Of a stretch of 9,923 nucleotides of DNA, positions 1-6,868 are shown piece by piece. Numbering within the stretch: position 1 is the stretch's first letter; every line of letters starts with the position of its first letter. Position numbers and translations under genes: made by a program. Origin of the DNA: Eubacteriaceae bacterium (GTDB lineage: Bacteria; Bacillota; Clostridia; Eubacteriales; UBA1433); assembly GCA_012797825.1 (NCBI GenBank), contig JAAZOI010000168.1:1-9923 (forward strand). The letters run 5' to 3'. Under the pieces are notes generated by a model. It was not told the DNA's origin. It did not search any database and saw nothing but the letters and a program-made list of their open reading frames with translations.

Positions 1-848
1 AAATTATCGGTTCGGTATGTTTTTTTGCCGATGCCGGAAATTTTTGTACCGTCTATTGTTATACTTGTGGCGGCAGCTGAAGATACTACTTCGCATGCGC
101 TGCCTTGAGGTATTTTAAATTCAATATCGCTTGCGCCTGAGCTGATATTTATGTTCGTTCTTTTAGCAAGAGATGATAACGTTCCTTTAATATCGCTGGC
201 ACCGCTGTTTATGTCAATAGAATTTACGTTAAGATCCTTTAAGTTCATATCAATTTCGCTTGCGCCTGATTTTATTAATATATCCCAAGCGACATTTTTA
301 TTTAGATAAAATCCGGAATTTTTAAGTCTGTATTTTTCGGTATTGATATTTACTATTTGTCTACCGTCTGCGCTTGATGTATTTAGAACTGCATTTGAAT
401 TTGTTTTAAAATCAATTAAATAGTTATTATCAGCTGATGTGATATGTGTGTCTTCGGCAACGCCCATATTTAAAATTAATTCTGCGGAAGTGGTGCCGTC
501 AGACAAATCTAAATGCTGCTCATTGCCAATTATTCCGTTATTATTTTGATAATAATCAATTTTATCAATAAATGGGAGATTTATTGCGCCGCTTAAGGCG
601 TACGCCCCAAGCACAATAAGTACGACATATATCAAAGCAATAAGAAATGTGACTATCCTTGAACGGAAAATAATGCATATGCCTATGCAAATTAAAATAA
701 GCGGCCACATTTTTCCAACTGATATCCATATCAAATACAGAGGAACATTTACAATATTTAATTCATTCAGTATCCACATCACGCCGGCAATTACGAAAAT
801 TAATCCTATAAAAACACCAATACCTGAGGAACTATGTTTATCACGCAT
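1..848 (-). CDS. LiaF-like / toast-rack membrane protein, 3' end cut by window edge
   Basis: The frame stays open for 282 codons from ATG at 848 to the left edge, so the C-terminus is missing. Residues about 9-28, 36-61 and 65-86 are hydrophobic helices resembling the LiaI/LiaF-type transmembrane region, including a short 'WPLILICIGICII' segment. The rest is a soluble, beta-rich repeat region. The motif SGAS(D/E)I occurs three times, at about residues 194, 215 and 237, spaced 21-22 residues apart and each flanked by alternating hydrophobic residues. This pattern is typical of the toast-rack / DUF4097-like beta-solenoid fold found in LiaF and related envelope-stress proteins. The start is set by a strong Shine-Dalgarno (857-864) inside the end of the upstream pspC gene, one base after its stop, so the two are translationally coupled. 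The family is inferred from pattern; a specific role (repressor of a LiaSR-type system or other) cannot be assigned. No LiaS/LiaR genes are visible, but they could lie beyond the edge. Confidence 0.72.
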   Translation of the reverse strand, partial: MRDKHSSSGIGVFIGLIFVIAGVMWILNELNIVNVPLYLIWISVGKMWPLILICIGICIIFRSRIVTFLIALIYVVLIVLGAYALSGAINLPFIDKIDYYQNNNGIIGNEQHLDLSDGTTSAELILNMGVAEDTHITSADNNYLIDFKTNSNAVLNTSSADGRQIVNINTEKYRLKNSGFYLNKNVAWDILIKSGASEIDMNLKDLNVNSIDINSGASDIKGTLSSLAKRTNINISSGASDIEFKIPQGSACEVVSSAAATSITIDGTKISGIGKKTYRTDN

Positions 849-849
849 A

Positions 850-1365
850 TTACCTGCCTCCTTTTATTATTATAAGAACTCCTAAAGCGACTATAAGAGC
901 GGCAAAAATAACGCCGTAGTTTATTGCGGGGATGAAAATATTAACAAGACAAATAACTCCGATAACCACCAATACAATCCCGAAAATGGCAGCTGTGCTT
1001 AAGTTTGATTTTTTACCGGTATTATTTGAGCCGCCGTCAAAATCTTTTTTCGCATTAGAATTATTTAAATTATCGGTATTGCCGGCTTGGGCAGTATCTT
1101 TCGCGGTTTGATTATTTGCATAGTCAGTCGCGTTTTCCGCAGAATAATTGTTTTTATAATTCTGCTTATTATTGTCTGCCTCATAATCCATAGGCATAAT
1201 TATCGCCGCTATTATATATATAAGCAATCCGAATCCCCAGAAAATTATTGACAACGCAAAGACTAGGCGGATAATCGTTGAATCAACATTTAAATATTCC
1301 GCAATTCCTCCGCATACCCCGGTTATTTTTCTGTCAGTGCTTGATTTAGCAAGTGTTTTATTCAT
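850..1365 (-). CDS. PspC-domain membrane protein
   Basis: This is a 171-residue membrane protein. Residues about 4-60 form a classic PspC domain: a basic start, 'DRKITGVCGGIAEYL', an 'IIRLVFAL' segment, then a long helix ending 'IIAAIIMPMD'. Residues 61-121 are a polar, Asn/Ala/Asp-rich low-complexity linker without hydrophobic stretches. Residues about 122-146 and 148-168 form two C-terminal transmembrane helices, after which the protein ends in Lys-Gly-Gly-Arg. The family is known for membrane-associated envelope-stress roles (phage shock protein C in Proteobacteria; partner of LiaF-like proteins in Firmicutes). The ATG is preceded by GGAGGT with a short spacer, and the gene is the first of a two-gene unit with the LiaF-like gene one base downstream. 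Domain assignment is confident; function in this organism is inferred. No pspA-like gene is in the window. Confidence 0.88.
   Translation of the reverse strand: MNKTLAKSSTDRKITGVCGGIAEYLNVDSTIIRLVFALSIIFWGFGLLIYIIAAIIMPMDYEADNNKQNYKNNYSAENATDYANNQTAKDTAQAGNTDNLNNSNAKKDFDGGSNNTGKKSNLSTAAIFGIVLVVIGVICLVNIFIPAINYGVIFAALIVALGVLIIIKGGR
857..864 (-). promoter_or_regulatory. Shine-Dalgarno for the LiaF-like gene, embedded in pspC
   Basis: On the minus strand AAAGGAGG lies 8 nt before the ATG at 848. It falls within the last sense codons of pspC (encoding the Lys-Gly-Gly-Arg tail), so the C-terminal residues of PspC double as the ribosome binding site of the next gene. This fixes the downstream start and implies co-translation of the pair. 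Confidence 0.75.
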
Positions 1366-1398
1366 TTTGTAACCTCCGTTTGTTGTGTGTATATATAT

Positions 1399-1404
1399 AT
1401 TATA
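1399..1404 (-). promoter_or_regulatory. possible -10 element for pspC
   Basis: TATAAT on the minus strand lies 33 nt upstream of the pspC start codon. No good -35 hexamer is found at 16-18 nt, and the surroundings are extremely AT-rich, so a chance match is quite possible. Confidence 0.28.
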
Positions 1405-1485
1405 AATAAATAATTAAGTAATAAAAGTAAAATGTTATATTTTAAGTTAAATTATTATTAAACAATGTGAATTGAATAATAAATA

Positions 1486-1494
1486 TGTTATAAT
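1486..1494 (+). promoter_or_regulatory. extended -10 promoter of glmM
   Basis: TG-T-TATAAT is an extended -10 element about 44 nt upstream of the glmM start. TTGAAT at 1472-1477 is only 11 nt away, too close to act as its -35, so the extended -10 probably carries most of the recognition. Predicted transcription start is near 1501, giving a short leader. Confidence 0.55.
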
Positions 1495-1537
1495 TTAGTG
1501 TCTGATAAAGTAAAATTTTTTAGTTGTGAGGGAGTTA

Positions 1538-2869
1538 ATGGCAGAATTATTCGGAACTGACGGTGTAAGGGGTATAGCCAATGAGTTTTTAACTGCGGAT
1601 TTGGCTATGAAAATAGGAAGAGCGGCTTGTGAAACATTAAAAAATAATAATGAGGTCCTTTTTGTTATAGGAAAAGATACAAGAATTTCAGGAGATATGA
1701 TAGAAAACGCTTTCTGCGCAGGCATAATGTCCCGTGGCGGCAACGTGATAAAACTTGGGGTAATACCTACTCCCGCAGTAGCTGTAATGACGAGATGTTT
1801 TAACGCAACTGCCGGGGTAGTTATATCCGCGTCTCATAATCCTTATGAGCATAATGGAATTAAATTTTTTAATTCTGAAGGACTTAAGCTTCCAGATGAA
1901 GTTGAAGAGCAGATTGAAAAATTGATTTATGGTAATATTGAATACAATAAAAATAAAATAGGCGTTGAAAAGCATATAAAAAATGCCGATAAAACATATT
2001 CGGATTTTATTGTTTCCTGCGCTGATGCAAAGTTTGATGATTTAAAACTTGTAATTGACTGTTCTAACGGAGCAACCGTGAAATCTGCGAAAAATATATT
2101 CAAAGAGCTGATGCCCAAAGCGATTTTTATAGGAAATAAACCGGACGGCATAAACATCAACAAAAATTGCGGTTCCACTGATTTAAAGGCTTTAAAGGAA
2201 GCTGTTATAAAAAACAAAGCTCACGGGGGGCTTGCTTTTGACGGCGACGGCGACAGGTTTTTGGCCGTAGACGAAAAAGGCGAAGTGCTTGACGGCGATA
2301 AAATAATGTACATAATAGCTAAAGATTTAAAACAGCGAAATAAGCTTAATAACAACTGCGTTGCGGCAACCGTAATGAGCAATTTGGGATTTTTTAAAGC
2401 GCTTGAGGCGATTGATATAAAAAGCGTGCAAACAAAAGTAGGTGACAGATACGTAATAGAGTCCATGATTGCAAACAATTATGTCCTCGGCGGCGAGCAG
2501 AGCGGGCATATAATTATTAAAGATTATAACTCAACGGGTGACGGGCTTTTAACCGCAGTAAGATTTTTATGCGCTGTTAAACGAAGCGGAAAGAGCATAA
2601 GACAGTGCAATTTAGAATATGAAAATTACCCGCAGGTGCTTATAAACGTAAGCGTGAGCAATGATAAAAAGAAACAGCTTAACAACGATGAGATAATTTT
2701 AAAGGCAGTTACGGATGCGGAAAATGCTCTCGCGGGCAGCGGAAGGGTGCTTCTACGCCCCAGCGGTACGGAAGCCTTAGTGCGGGTAATGATTGACGGT
2801 AAAGATTATGATGAGATTAATACATACGCAAATATCATTGCAAATGTTGTGAAAGAAAGATTAGGATAA
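1538..2869 (+). CDS. glmM: phosphoglucosamine mutase GlmM
   Basis: GlmM converts glucosamine-6-phosphate to glucosamine-1-phosphate in the cytoplasm, the step between GlmS and GlmU on the way to UDP-GlcNAc for peptidoglycan. The protein is 443 residues, the usual family length. It has all four hallmarks: N-terminal 'ELFGTDGVRG' (3-12), the active-site loop 'ISASHNP' with the phosphorylated serine at Ser99, the metal-binding loop 'DGDGDR' (235-240), and the sugar-binding 'GEQSGH' (319-324) and phosphate-binding 'RPSGTE' (407-412) loops. An in-frame GTG at 1526 would add four residues, but it lies inside the Shine-Dalgarno (GAGGGAG, 1528-1534), and GlmM homologues start just before LFGTDGVRG, so ATG 1538 is preferred. 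The gene has its own promoter and a terminator 28 nt after its stop, so it seems monocistronic. It is not flanked by the cdaA/ybbR(cdaR) genes often next to glmM in Firmicutes. Confidence 0.97.
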   Translation: MAELFGTDGVRGIANEFLTADLAMKIGRAACETLKNNNEVLFVIGKDTRISGDMIENAFCAGIMSRGGNVIKLGVIPTPAVAVMTRCFNATAGVVISASHNPYEHNGIKFFNSEGLKLPDEVEEQIEKLIYGNIEYNKNKIGVEKHIKNADKTYSDFIVSCADAKFDDLKLVIDCSNGATVKSAKNIFKELMPKAIFIGNKPDGININKNCGSTDLKALKEAVIKNKAHGGLAFDGDGDRFLAVDEKGEVLDGDKIMYIIAKDLKQRNKLNNNCVAATVMSNLGFFKALEAIDIKSVQTKVGDRYVIESMIANNYVLGGEQSGHIIIKDYNSTGDGLLTAVRFLCAVKRSGKSIRQCNLEYENYPQVLINVSVSNDKKKQLNNDEIILKAVTDAENALAGSGRVLLRPSGTEALVRVMIDGKDYDEINTYANIIANVVKERLG

Positions 2870-2896
2870 AATTTTACATATAATATTAAAGTGATT

Positions 2897-2922
2897 AAGA
2901 GCGATTAAGTTCGCTCTTTTTT
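2897..2922 (+). terminator. rho-independent terminator of glmM
   Basis: An 8-bp perfect stem (AAGAGCGA at 2897-2904 with TCGCTCTT at 2911-2918) closes a 6-nt loop and runs into a T tract (2917-2922). It lies 28 nt after the glmM stop codon. Confidence 0.88.
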
Positions 2923-2999
2923 ATGTGATTAAAACAACTTTAATGTGTCAGATAAATATAATTAAAGGAATAATGATTATATATAACGTTAATTTCTTA

Positions 3000-3028
3000 T
3001 TGATATATATCACAAACGAATGTAGAAT
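3000..3028 (+). promoter_or_regulatory. sigma-A type promoter of the first orphan membrane gene
   Basis: TTGATA (3000-3005) and TAGAAT (3023-3028) are separated by exactly 17 nt, with predicted start near 3035, about 40 nt before the gene at 3075. It is the only good promoter in the 150-bp gap after the glmM terminator. The gap otherwise holds no gene I can support. Confidence 0.6.
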
Positions 3029-3074
3029 AATATCATATTAAAATATAGTTTTATTAGATAGGAAAAGCAAGCTA

Positions 3075-3869
3075 ATGCAGAAATTAAAGGAAAAGGGATA
3101 TAGTTTTCTTGCGTTTATAATTATTATCATATTTTTAATAATTATTGCATTTGTTGTAATTTTTCCTATCACATTACTGCAAAAATTGTTTTATGCACAT
3201 GGAAATTATTTATTGATTGTGTCAGAAAATTTAAATATTGCAGTTATAGCATTTGTAGGCATAATTGTATATATATTTAAAAACTTTGAAGCATCCATTA
3301 TTTTCAAGAAGCGATTTGCGAATGATACGGAAGATATAGAAGAAGAAGATAATAAAATAGATTATGAGAAATCAAATAAAATTGAAAACTCAATGATGAA
3401 GAGGATTAATAAAACAATAAATAATTTTTTGCAGCGCAGTTTAATAATTAAAATATGCATAATATTAATCTTAGTAATAGTTGTATATTTTGGACTTACA
3501 GATAACGCAATATTATATTCTGACAGTATAAAAATCAGTTCGCCACTTACGCCAACGGGTGTTATCTACAGTTATAGCGATATACAAAATGTTAATGTAG
3601 GGATACAAAATGTTAATGAAGGCATAAAAAGTGTTTATTTAATTGATGAACCATATTATGAGATTATATTTAAGGATGGTGTAAGTGTTAATCTCATTAA
3701 AGGTAAAAATAATAAGCTTAATGTAGGAGACGTATTAGTTGAAACGGATAACAAACTCCGTGCTTTAGGAATAACAAAAAATGTTGATAAAAATAATTAC
3801 GATAAATATTTCGAAGGAATGGATGACGAATATAATAATGCCATAAAGAAATTATTTAATAATTATTAA
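3075..3869 (+). CDS. uncharacterised membrane protein with C-terminal soluble domain
   Basis: I do not recognise this 264-residue protein. It has hydrophobic helices at about 11-35, 52-68 and 122-140. Between the second and third lies a charged stretch (about 78-121) with an acidic run (DTEDIEEED) and mixed Lys/Asn. The positive-inside pattern (Lys-rich N-terminus, FKKRF after helix 2, MMKR before helix 3) suggests the N-terminus and linker are cytoplasmic and the C-terminal domain (about 142-264) is outside, but this is inference. The C-terminal domain contains 'LYSDSIKISSP', 'YSYSDIQNV' and 'YYEIIFKDG', alternating beta strands reminiscent of bacterial PH-like domains attached to membrane helices. 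Within it the heptapeptide IQNVN(V/E)G is tandemly duplicated (residues 170-183). The start is ATG 3075 with a weak, distant AGGA (3060-3063). It shares strand with the next membrane gene, 106 bp downstream. Confidence 0.75.
   Translation: MQKLKEKGYSFLAFIIIIIFLIIIAFVVIFPITLLQKLFYAHGNYLLIVSENLNIAVIAFVGIIVYIFKNFEASIIFKKRFANDTEDIEEEDNKIDYEKSNKIENSMMKRINKTINNFLQRSLIIKICIILILVIVVYFGLTDNAILYSDSIKISSPLTPTGVIYSYSDIQNVNVGIQNVNEGIKSVYLIDEPYYEIIFKDGVSVNLIKGKNNKLNVGDVLVETDNKLRALGITKNVDKNNYDKYFEGMDDEYNNAIKKLFNNY
3582..3623 (+). repeat. 21-bp tandem duplication inside the orphan membrane gene
   Basis: Two adjacent 21-nt units (3582-3602 and 3603-3623) share the core ATACAAAATGTTAATG and differ at two positions near their 3' ends. 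They encode IQNVNVG-IQNVNEG. A weaker third copy (ATAAAAAGTGTTTAT, encoding IKSVY) may follow from 3624. The near-identity at DNA level suggests a recent slippage event that kept the frame. Confidence 0.8.
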
Positions 3870-3956
3870 AAGATTCATATATCAGATGCATCTTAAAATA
3901 ATTAAAAAGTGGCTTGTGCCGCTTAAAACAATACACTACATATATTAAATATATGT
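3870..3956. repeat. three inverted repeats in the gap between the two membrane genes
   Basis: The 106-bp gap holds three dyads in a row. AAGATTCAT (3870-3878) pairs with ATGCATCTT (3886-3894) with one mismatch. AAGTGGC (3907-3913) pairs with GCCGCTT (3918-3924) around TTGT, with one G-U on the plus-strand RNA. ACATATAT (3938-3945) and ATATATGT (3949-3956) form a perfect 19-nt palindrome with a TAA centre, ending 19 nt before the ATG at 3976. None is followed by a T tract on the plus strand, so they are not standard terminators for the upstream gene. They could be an operator, an RNA structure or AT-rich chance. No convincing promoter was found for the downstream gene. Confidence 0.5.
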
Positions 3957-3975
3957 CATATTAAGGTAAGTGATT

Positions 3976-4869
3976 ATGAATAAATATGATTTACAAAATC
4001 AATATCTGCAGTATCTGAATGAACAGTCTGAAAAGAAAAATACTAGCGGAGATAGACTAATTAATCTAAAAGCAAGAACTGATACAATATGGTTAAATGC
4101 AAAATGGCTAAATTTTTATACTTATATTATATTGCCTATGTTTATTGTTTTGGGGATAATATTTGAGATATATACGGGAATCCATGATGTAAGGAATGAA
4201 CTGTATTTTATTGTAATAATATTATTGCCTCTTGCTGTTTGCGCATTAATATATACATACTGGCCAAACACTTTAGGATATTTTTTAAACATAATTTTTA
4301 TAATTTTATTTAAGTATGGCATTATGATTTTGCTTGGATATTATGGAAGTTTACGTATAATTTCATACATAATTTATGTAAACATTTATTATTTTTATAA
4401 AAGACGATTTATATTCTTTGCTAAAAGTTATTCTGAAATTAATTTGATAGGCGAATACGAAAATTATGAATCTGTATGGGATGACAGCGAAAGTATTTTG
4501 GTAAAACCGATATACAGTTTTTTCGCATTTAATCTGTTTGAAGAATCATATATGAATTTTTATATTTACATTCTGCTTCCGGCTTTTATAGGATACGAAT
4601 TGCTGTACACATTTTTGTTTTTTATTAAAGGCTTACCTATTGTCGGCTTTGCGGGAATAATTATATTAATTATCTCTATAGGTGCATTGGTAATTATTAA
4701 TAACTCAAAAAAATGGGCATTTTATATAAATATGCTGCTTATAATTATTCAAGGAATAGCTATATTAATCTATATCGCAATTTTAATAAAAAGCCTGCTT
4801 GTAGGTTTAATATGCGGTTCAATTTGGATTATTGCAAACTTTATATATTTTTTAACCCATAAATTTTAA
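3976..4869 (+). CDS. uncharacterised polytopic membrane protein with internal duplication
   Basis: I do not recognise this 297-residue protein. After a polar N-terminus (1-40) it is almost wholly hydrophobic, with about eight predicted helices in two groups (about 46-142 and 194-293) joined by a polar, acidic loop (150-178). The halves are homologous: NFYTYIILPMFI (46-57) matches NFYIYILLPAFI (194-205). Each is followed by two helices, then an N/K-W-Y motif (WPNTLGYFLN versus KKWAFYIN), a further helix pair, and a basic/aromatic end (FYKRRF versus FLTHKF). The offset is a constant 148 residues, the mark of a tandem intragenic duplication. ATG 3976 is chosen because AAGG (3963-3966) sits 9 nt before it; the in-frame GTG at 3970 is too close to that site. 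No enzyme or transporter signature is visible. It ends 30 nt before a strong terminator. Confidence 0.8.
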   Translation: MNKYDLQNQYLQYLNEQSEKKNTSGDRLINLKARTDTIWLNAKWLNFYTYIILPMFIVLGIIFEIYTGIHDVRNELYFIVIILLPLAVCALIYTYWPNTLGYFLNIIFIILFKYGIMILLGYYGSLRIISYIIYVNIYYFYKRRFIFFAKSYSEINLIGEYENYESVWDDSESILVKPIYSFFAFNLFEESYMNFYIYILLPAFIGYELLYTFLFFIKGLPIVGFAGIIILIISIGALVIINNSKKWAFYINMLLIIIQGIAILIYIAILIKSLLVGLICGSIWIIANFIYFLTHKF

Positions 4870-4899
4870 TTCTTAATTTAAAGATTAAATTTAGATAAT

Positions 4900-4933
4900 A
4901 AAAGCAGGGCATATAACGCATGTCCTGCTTTTT
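4900..4933. terminator. bidirectional rho-independent terminator between convergent genes
   Basis: A 13-bp stem (AAAAGCAGGGCAT at 4900-4912 with ATGTCCTGCTTTT at 4920-4932, one G-U pair) closes a 7-nt loop. It is flanked by A and T runs, so it works on both strands: 30 nt after the plus-strand membrane gene and 16 nt after the thrS stop. Confidence 0.9.
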
Positions 4934-4948
4934 GATAAATTAGATATT

Positions 4949-6853
4949 TTAATATGATTTATTATTTATTTCTTCTTTCAGTTTAGCTAAAAATTCCGCT
5001 GCATCGTATGTTACGTTATCGCCTTTTCTGCTTCTTACCGCGACAGTATTGCTGTCCTGTTCCTTTTGCCCTACAACAAGCATATAAGGTATTTTCCTCA
5101 TTTGCGCTTCGCGGATTTTATATCCCATTTTTTCGTTTCTGTCATCATATTCGGCTCTTATTCCGCAGTCTTTATAAGTCTGAAGTATTTTTTTGCAATA
5201 GCCGTCAAACTCGCTTGCGACAGGTATTACTACGCATTGCAGGGGCGCAAGCCAAAGCGGGAAAGCTCCTGCGAAATGCTCTGTAAGAATTGCTATAAAT
5301 CGCTCAATTGAGCCGTACGTTACAGTGTGTATAACTATCGGGCGGTGCTTTTCTCCATCCGCTCCTACGTAAGATAAGTCAAATCGCTCAGGCATCTGGA
5401 AATCGAGCTGAATTGTTCCGCACTGCCATGTTCTGCCTATGCTGTCTTTTAAATGGAAATCTATTTTGGGTCCGTAAAAAGCTCCGTCACCTTCATTAAT
5501 TACATACTTCTTGCCTTTTTTGTCAAGCGCCGCTTTAAGCGCGTCAGTCGCTATGTCCCAGTCTTTTATTTCCCCGATAAATTTTTCAGGTCTTGTAGAA
5601 AGTTCCACATGATAGGAAAAACCGAATAATGAATAGAAATAATCTATTTTTTCCATTACTCCTACTATTTCATCTGTAATCTGTTCCGCTGTAATAAATA
5701 TATGAGCGTCGTCCTGTGTGAAGTTTCTCACACGCATAAGTCCGTGCAATGCTCCCGAAAGCTCATGGCGGTGAACTATTCCAAGTTCGCCCATTTTTAA
5801 AGGCAGATCCCGGTATGACCACATTTTTCGCTTGTATAAAAGCATTGAGCCCGGGCAGTTCATTGGCTTGAGAGCGTACGTTTTTTCGTCAATTACAGAA
5901 AAATACATATTGTCTTTATAATTCTGCCAGTGCCCTGACTGCTTCCATAATTCGCAGTCAAGCATTATGGGCGTGCGCACTTCGCTGTATCCGCGCTTTG
6001 TGTGTTCGCATCTCCAGAAATATTCAAGCTCGTTACGAAGTATCATTCCGTTTGGATGGAAAAACGGAAATCCCGGACCTTCTTCCATTATTGAATATAA
6101 ATCCAGTTCTTTTCCAAGTTTTCTGTGGTCGCGTTTTTTAGCTTCCTCAATCATTTCAAGGTATTCATCAAGCATGCTTTGTTTGGGGAACGATATACCG
6201 TAAATGCGCTGAAGCATTTTATTTTTTTCGTCGCCTCTCCAATATGCGCCCGCGATCGAAGTAAGTTTAACCGCTTTAATTTTTGATAAATCAAAAAGAT
6301 GAGGTCCCGCGCAGAGGTCTGTAAATTCACCTTGTTCGTAAAAACTTATTTTTTCACCGTCTTTTATAACTTCAGCCAATTCAACTTTATATATTTCACC
6401 TTTATCTTCAAAATACTTAACGGCTTCTTCTTTTGAAAGCTCCATTCTCTTAGGCTGATAATTTTCTTTTATTATCTTTTTCATTTCTTCTGTGATTTTA
6501 TCTAAATCTTCCGGCACAAAAGTTTTGTCAATGTCAAAATCGTAATAAAAACCGTTATCTATTGCGGGGCCTATAGCTAGACGTACATTCGGAAAAATTC
6601 GCTTTACAGCTTGAGCAAGCACATGTGAAGATGTGTGCCAAAATGCGTCGCGTCCGCCTTTGTCTTCAAAAGTGAGTATATTTAATGAGCAGTCTTTTTC
6701 TATCTTAGTTGTCAAATCTGCTGCTTTGCCGTCAATTTCGCCGACTAATGCTTCTTTTGCCAAACTGCCGCTGATTTTTTTAGCAATGTCATATACAGAG
6801 CTGCCCTGCTCTGCCGTTATTATTGTATTGTCTTTTAACGTTATGTTTATCAT
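4949..6853 (-). CDS. thrS: threonyl-tRNA synthetase
   Basis: ThrS charges tRNA-Thr with threonine in the cytoplasm and removes mischarged serine. The protein is 634 residues, full length. An N-terminal TGS domain (1-62) is followed by the editing domain with its metal-site residues His73 and His77 ('HTSSH') and Cys181/His185 ('CAGPH'). The class II catalytic core has the zinc ligands Cys333 ('MNCPGS'), His384 ('DDAHIF') and His509 ('VIHT'). It also has motif 2 around 'RHELSGALHGLMRVRNFTQ' and motif 3 'GSIERF' with Arg518. The C-terminal anticodon-binding domain (about 535-634) includes 'NEKMGYKIREAQMRKIPY'. The sequence after the third zinc ligand reads HTVTYGS rather than the HRxxxGS I know from E. 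coli, a mild variation. The ATG is preceded by AGGAGA (6859-6864). The gene is controlled by a T-box leader and its own promoter, and ends at a bidirectional terminator. Confidence 0.98.
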   Translation of the reverse strand: MINITLKDNTIITAEQGSSVYDIAKKISGSLAKEALVGEIDGKAADLTTKIEKDCSLNILTFEDKGGRDAFWHTSSHVLAQAVKRIFPNVRLAIGPAIDNGFYYDFDIDKTFVPEDLDKITEEMKKIIKENYQPKRMELSKEEAVKYFEDKGEIYKVELAEVIKDGEKISFYEQGEFTDLCAGPHLFDLSKIKAVKLTSIAGAYWRGDEKNKMLQRIYGISFPKQSMLDEYLEMIEEAKKRDHRKLGKELDLYSIMEEGPGFPFFHPNGMILRNELEYFWRCEHTKRGYSEVRTPIMLDCELWKQSGHWQNYKDNMYFSVIDEKTYALKPMNCPGSMLLYKRKMWSYRDLPLKMGELGIVHRHELSGALHGLMRVRNFTQDDAHIFITAEQITDEIVGVMEKIDYFYSLFGFSYHVELSTRPEKFIGEIKDWDIATDALKAALDKKGKKYVINEGDGAFYGPKIDFHLKDSIGRTWQCGTIQLDFQMPERFDLSYVGADGEKHRPIVIHTVTYGSIERFIAILTEHFAGAFPLWLAPLQCVVIPVASEFDGYCKKILQTYKDCGIRAEYDDRNEKMGYKIREAQMRKIPYMLVVGQKEQDSNTVAVRSRKGDNVTYDAAEFLAKLKEEINNKSY

Positions 6854-6868
6854 ATGTTTCTCCTAAAT

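Noticed and set aside
649..885. 78-codon plus-strand reading frame
   Set aside because: It is antisense to the LiaF-like gene, lacks a ribosome site and has no recognisable product.
1472..1477. TTGAAT as -35 of glmM
   Set aside because: It is 11 nt from the -10, far below the 16-18 nt needed; the extended -10 explains the promoter better.
1526..1537. GTG start giving four extra residues on GlmM
   Set aside because: The GTG is part of the Shine-Dalgarno region, and the family begins at the ATG just before ELFGTDGVRG.
2973..3041. 22-codon small ORF after AAAGGA in the gap downstream of glmM
   Set aside because: The Shine-Dalgarno is only 3 nt from the ATG, the product is an AT-driven hydrophobic peptide, and the good promoter at 3000-3028 lies inside it.
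3907..3924. Hairpin AAGTGGC-TTGT-GCCGCTT as terminator of the upstream membrane gene
   Set aside because: It is followed by AAAACA rather than T residues on the plus strand, so it does not fit an intrinsic terminator in that direction.
3970..3975. GTG start for the duplicated membrane protein
   Set aside because: It is only 3 nt from AAGG, while ATG 3976 is at normal spacing.
5008..5311. Two overlapping plus-strand reading frames of 92 and 81 codons
   Set aside because: Both are antisense to the well-supported thrS coding region.
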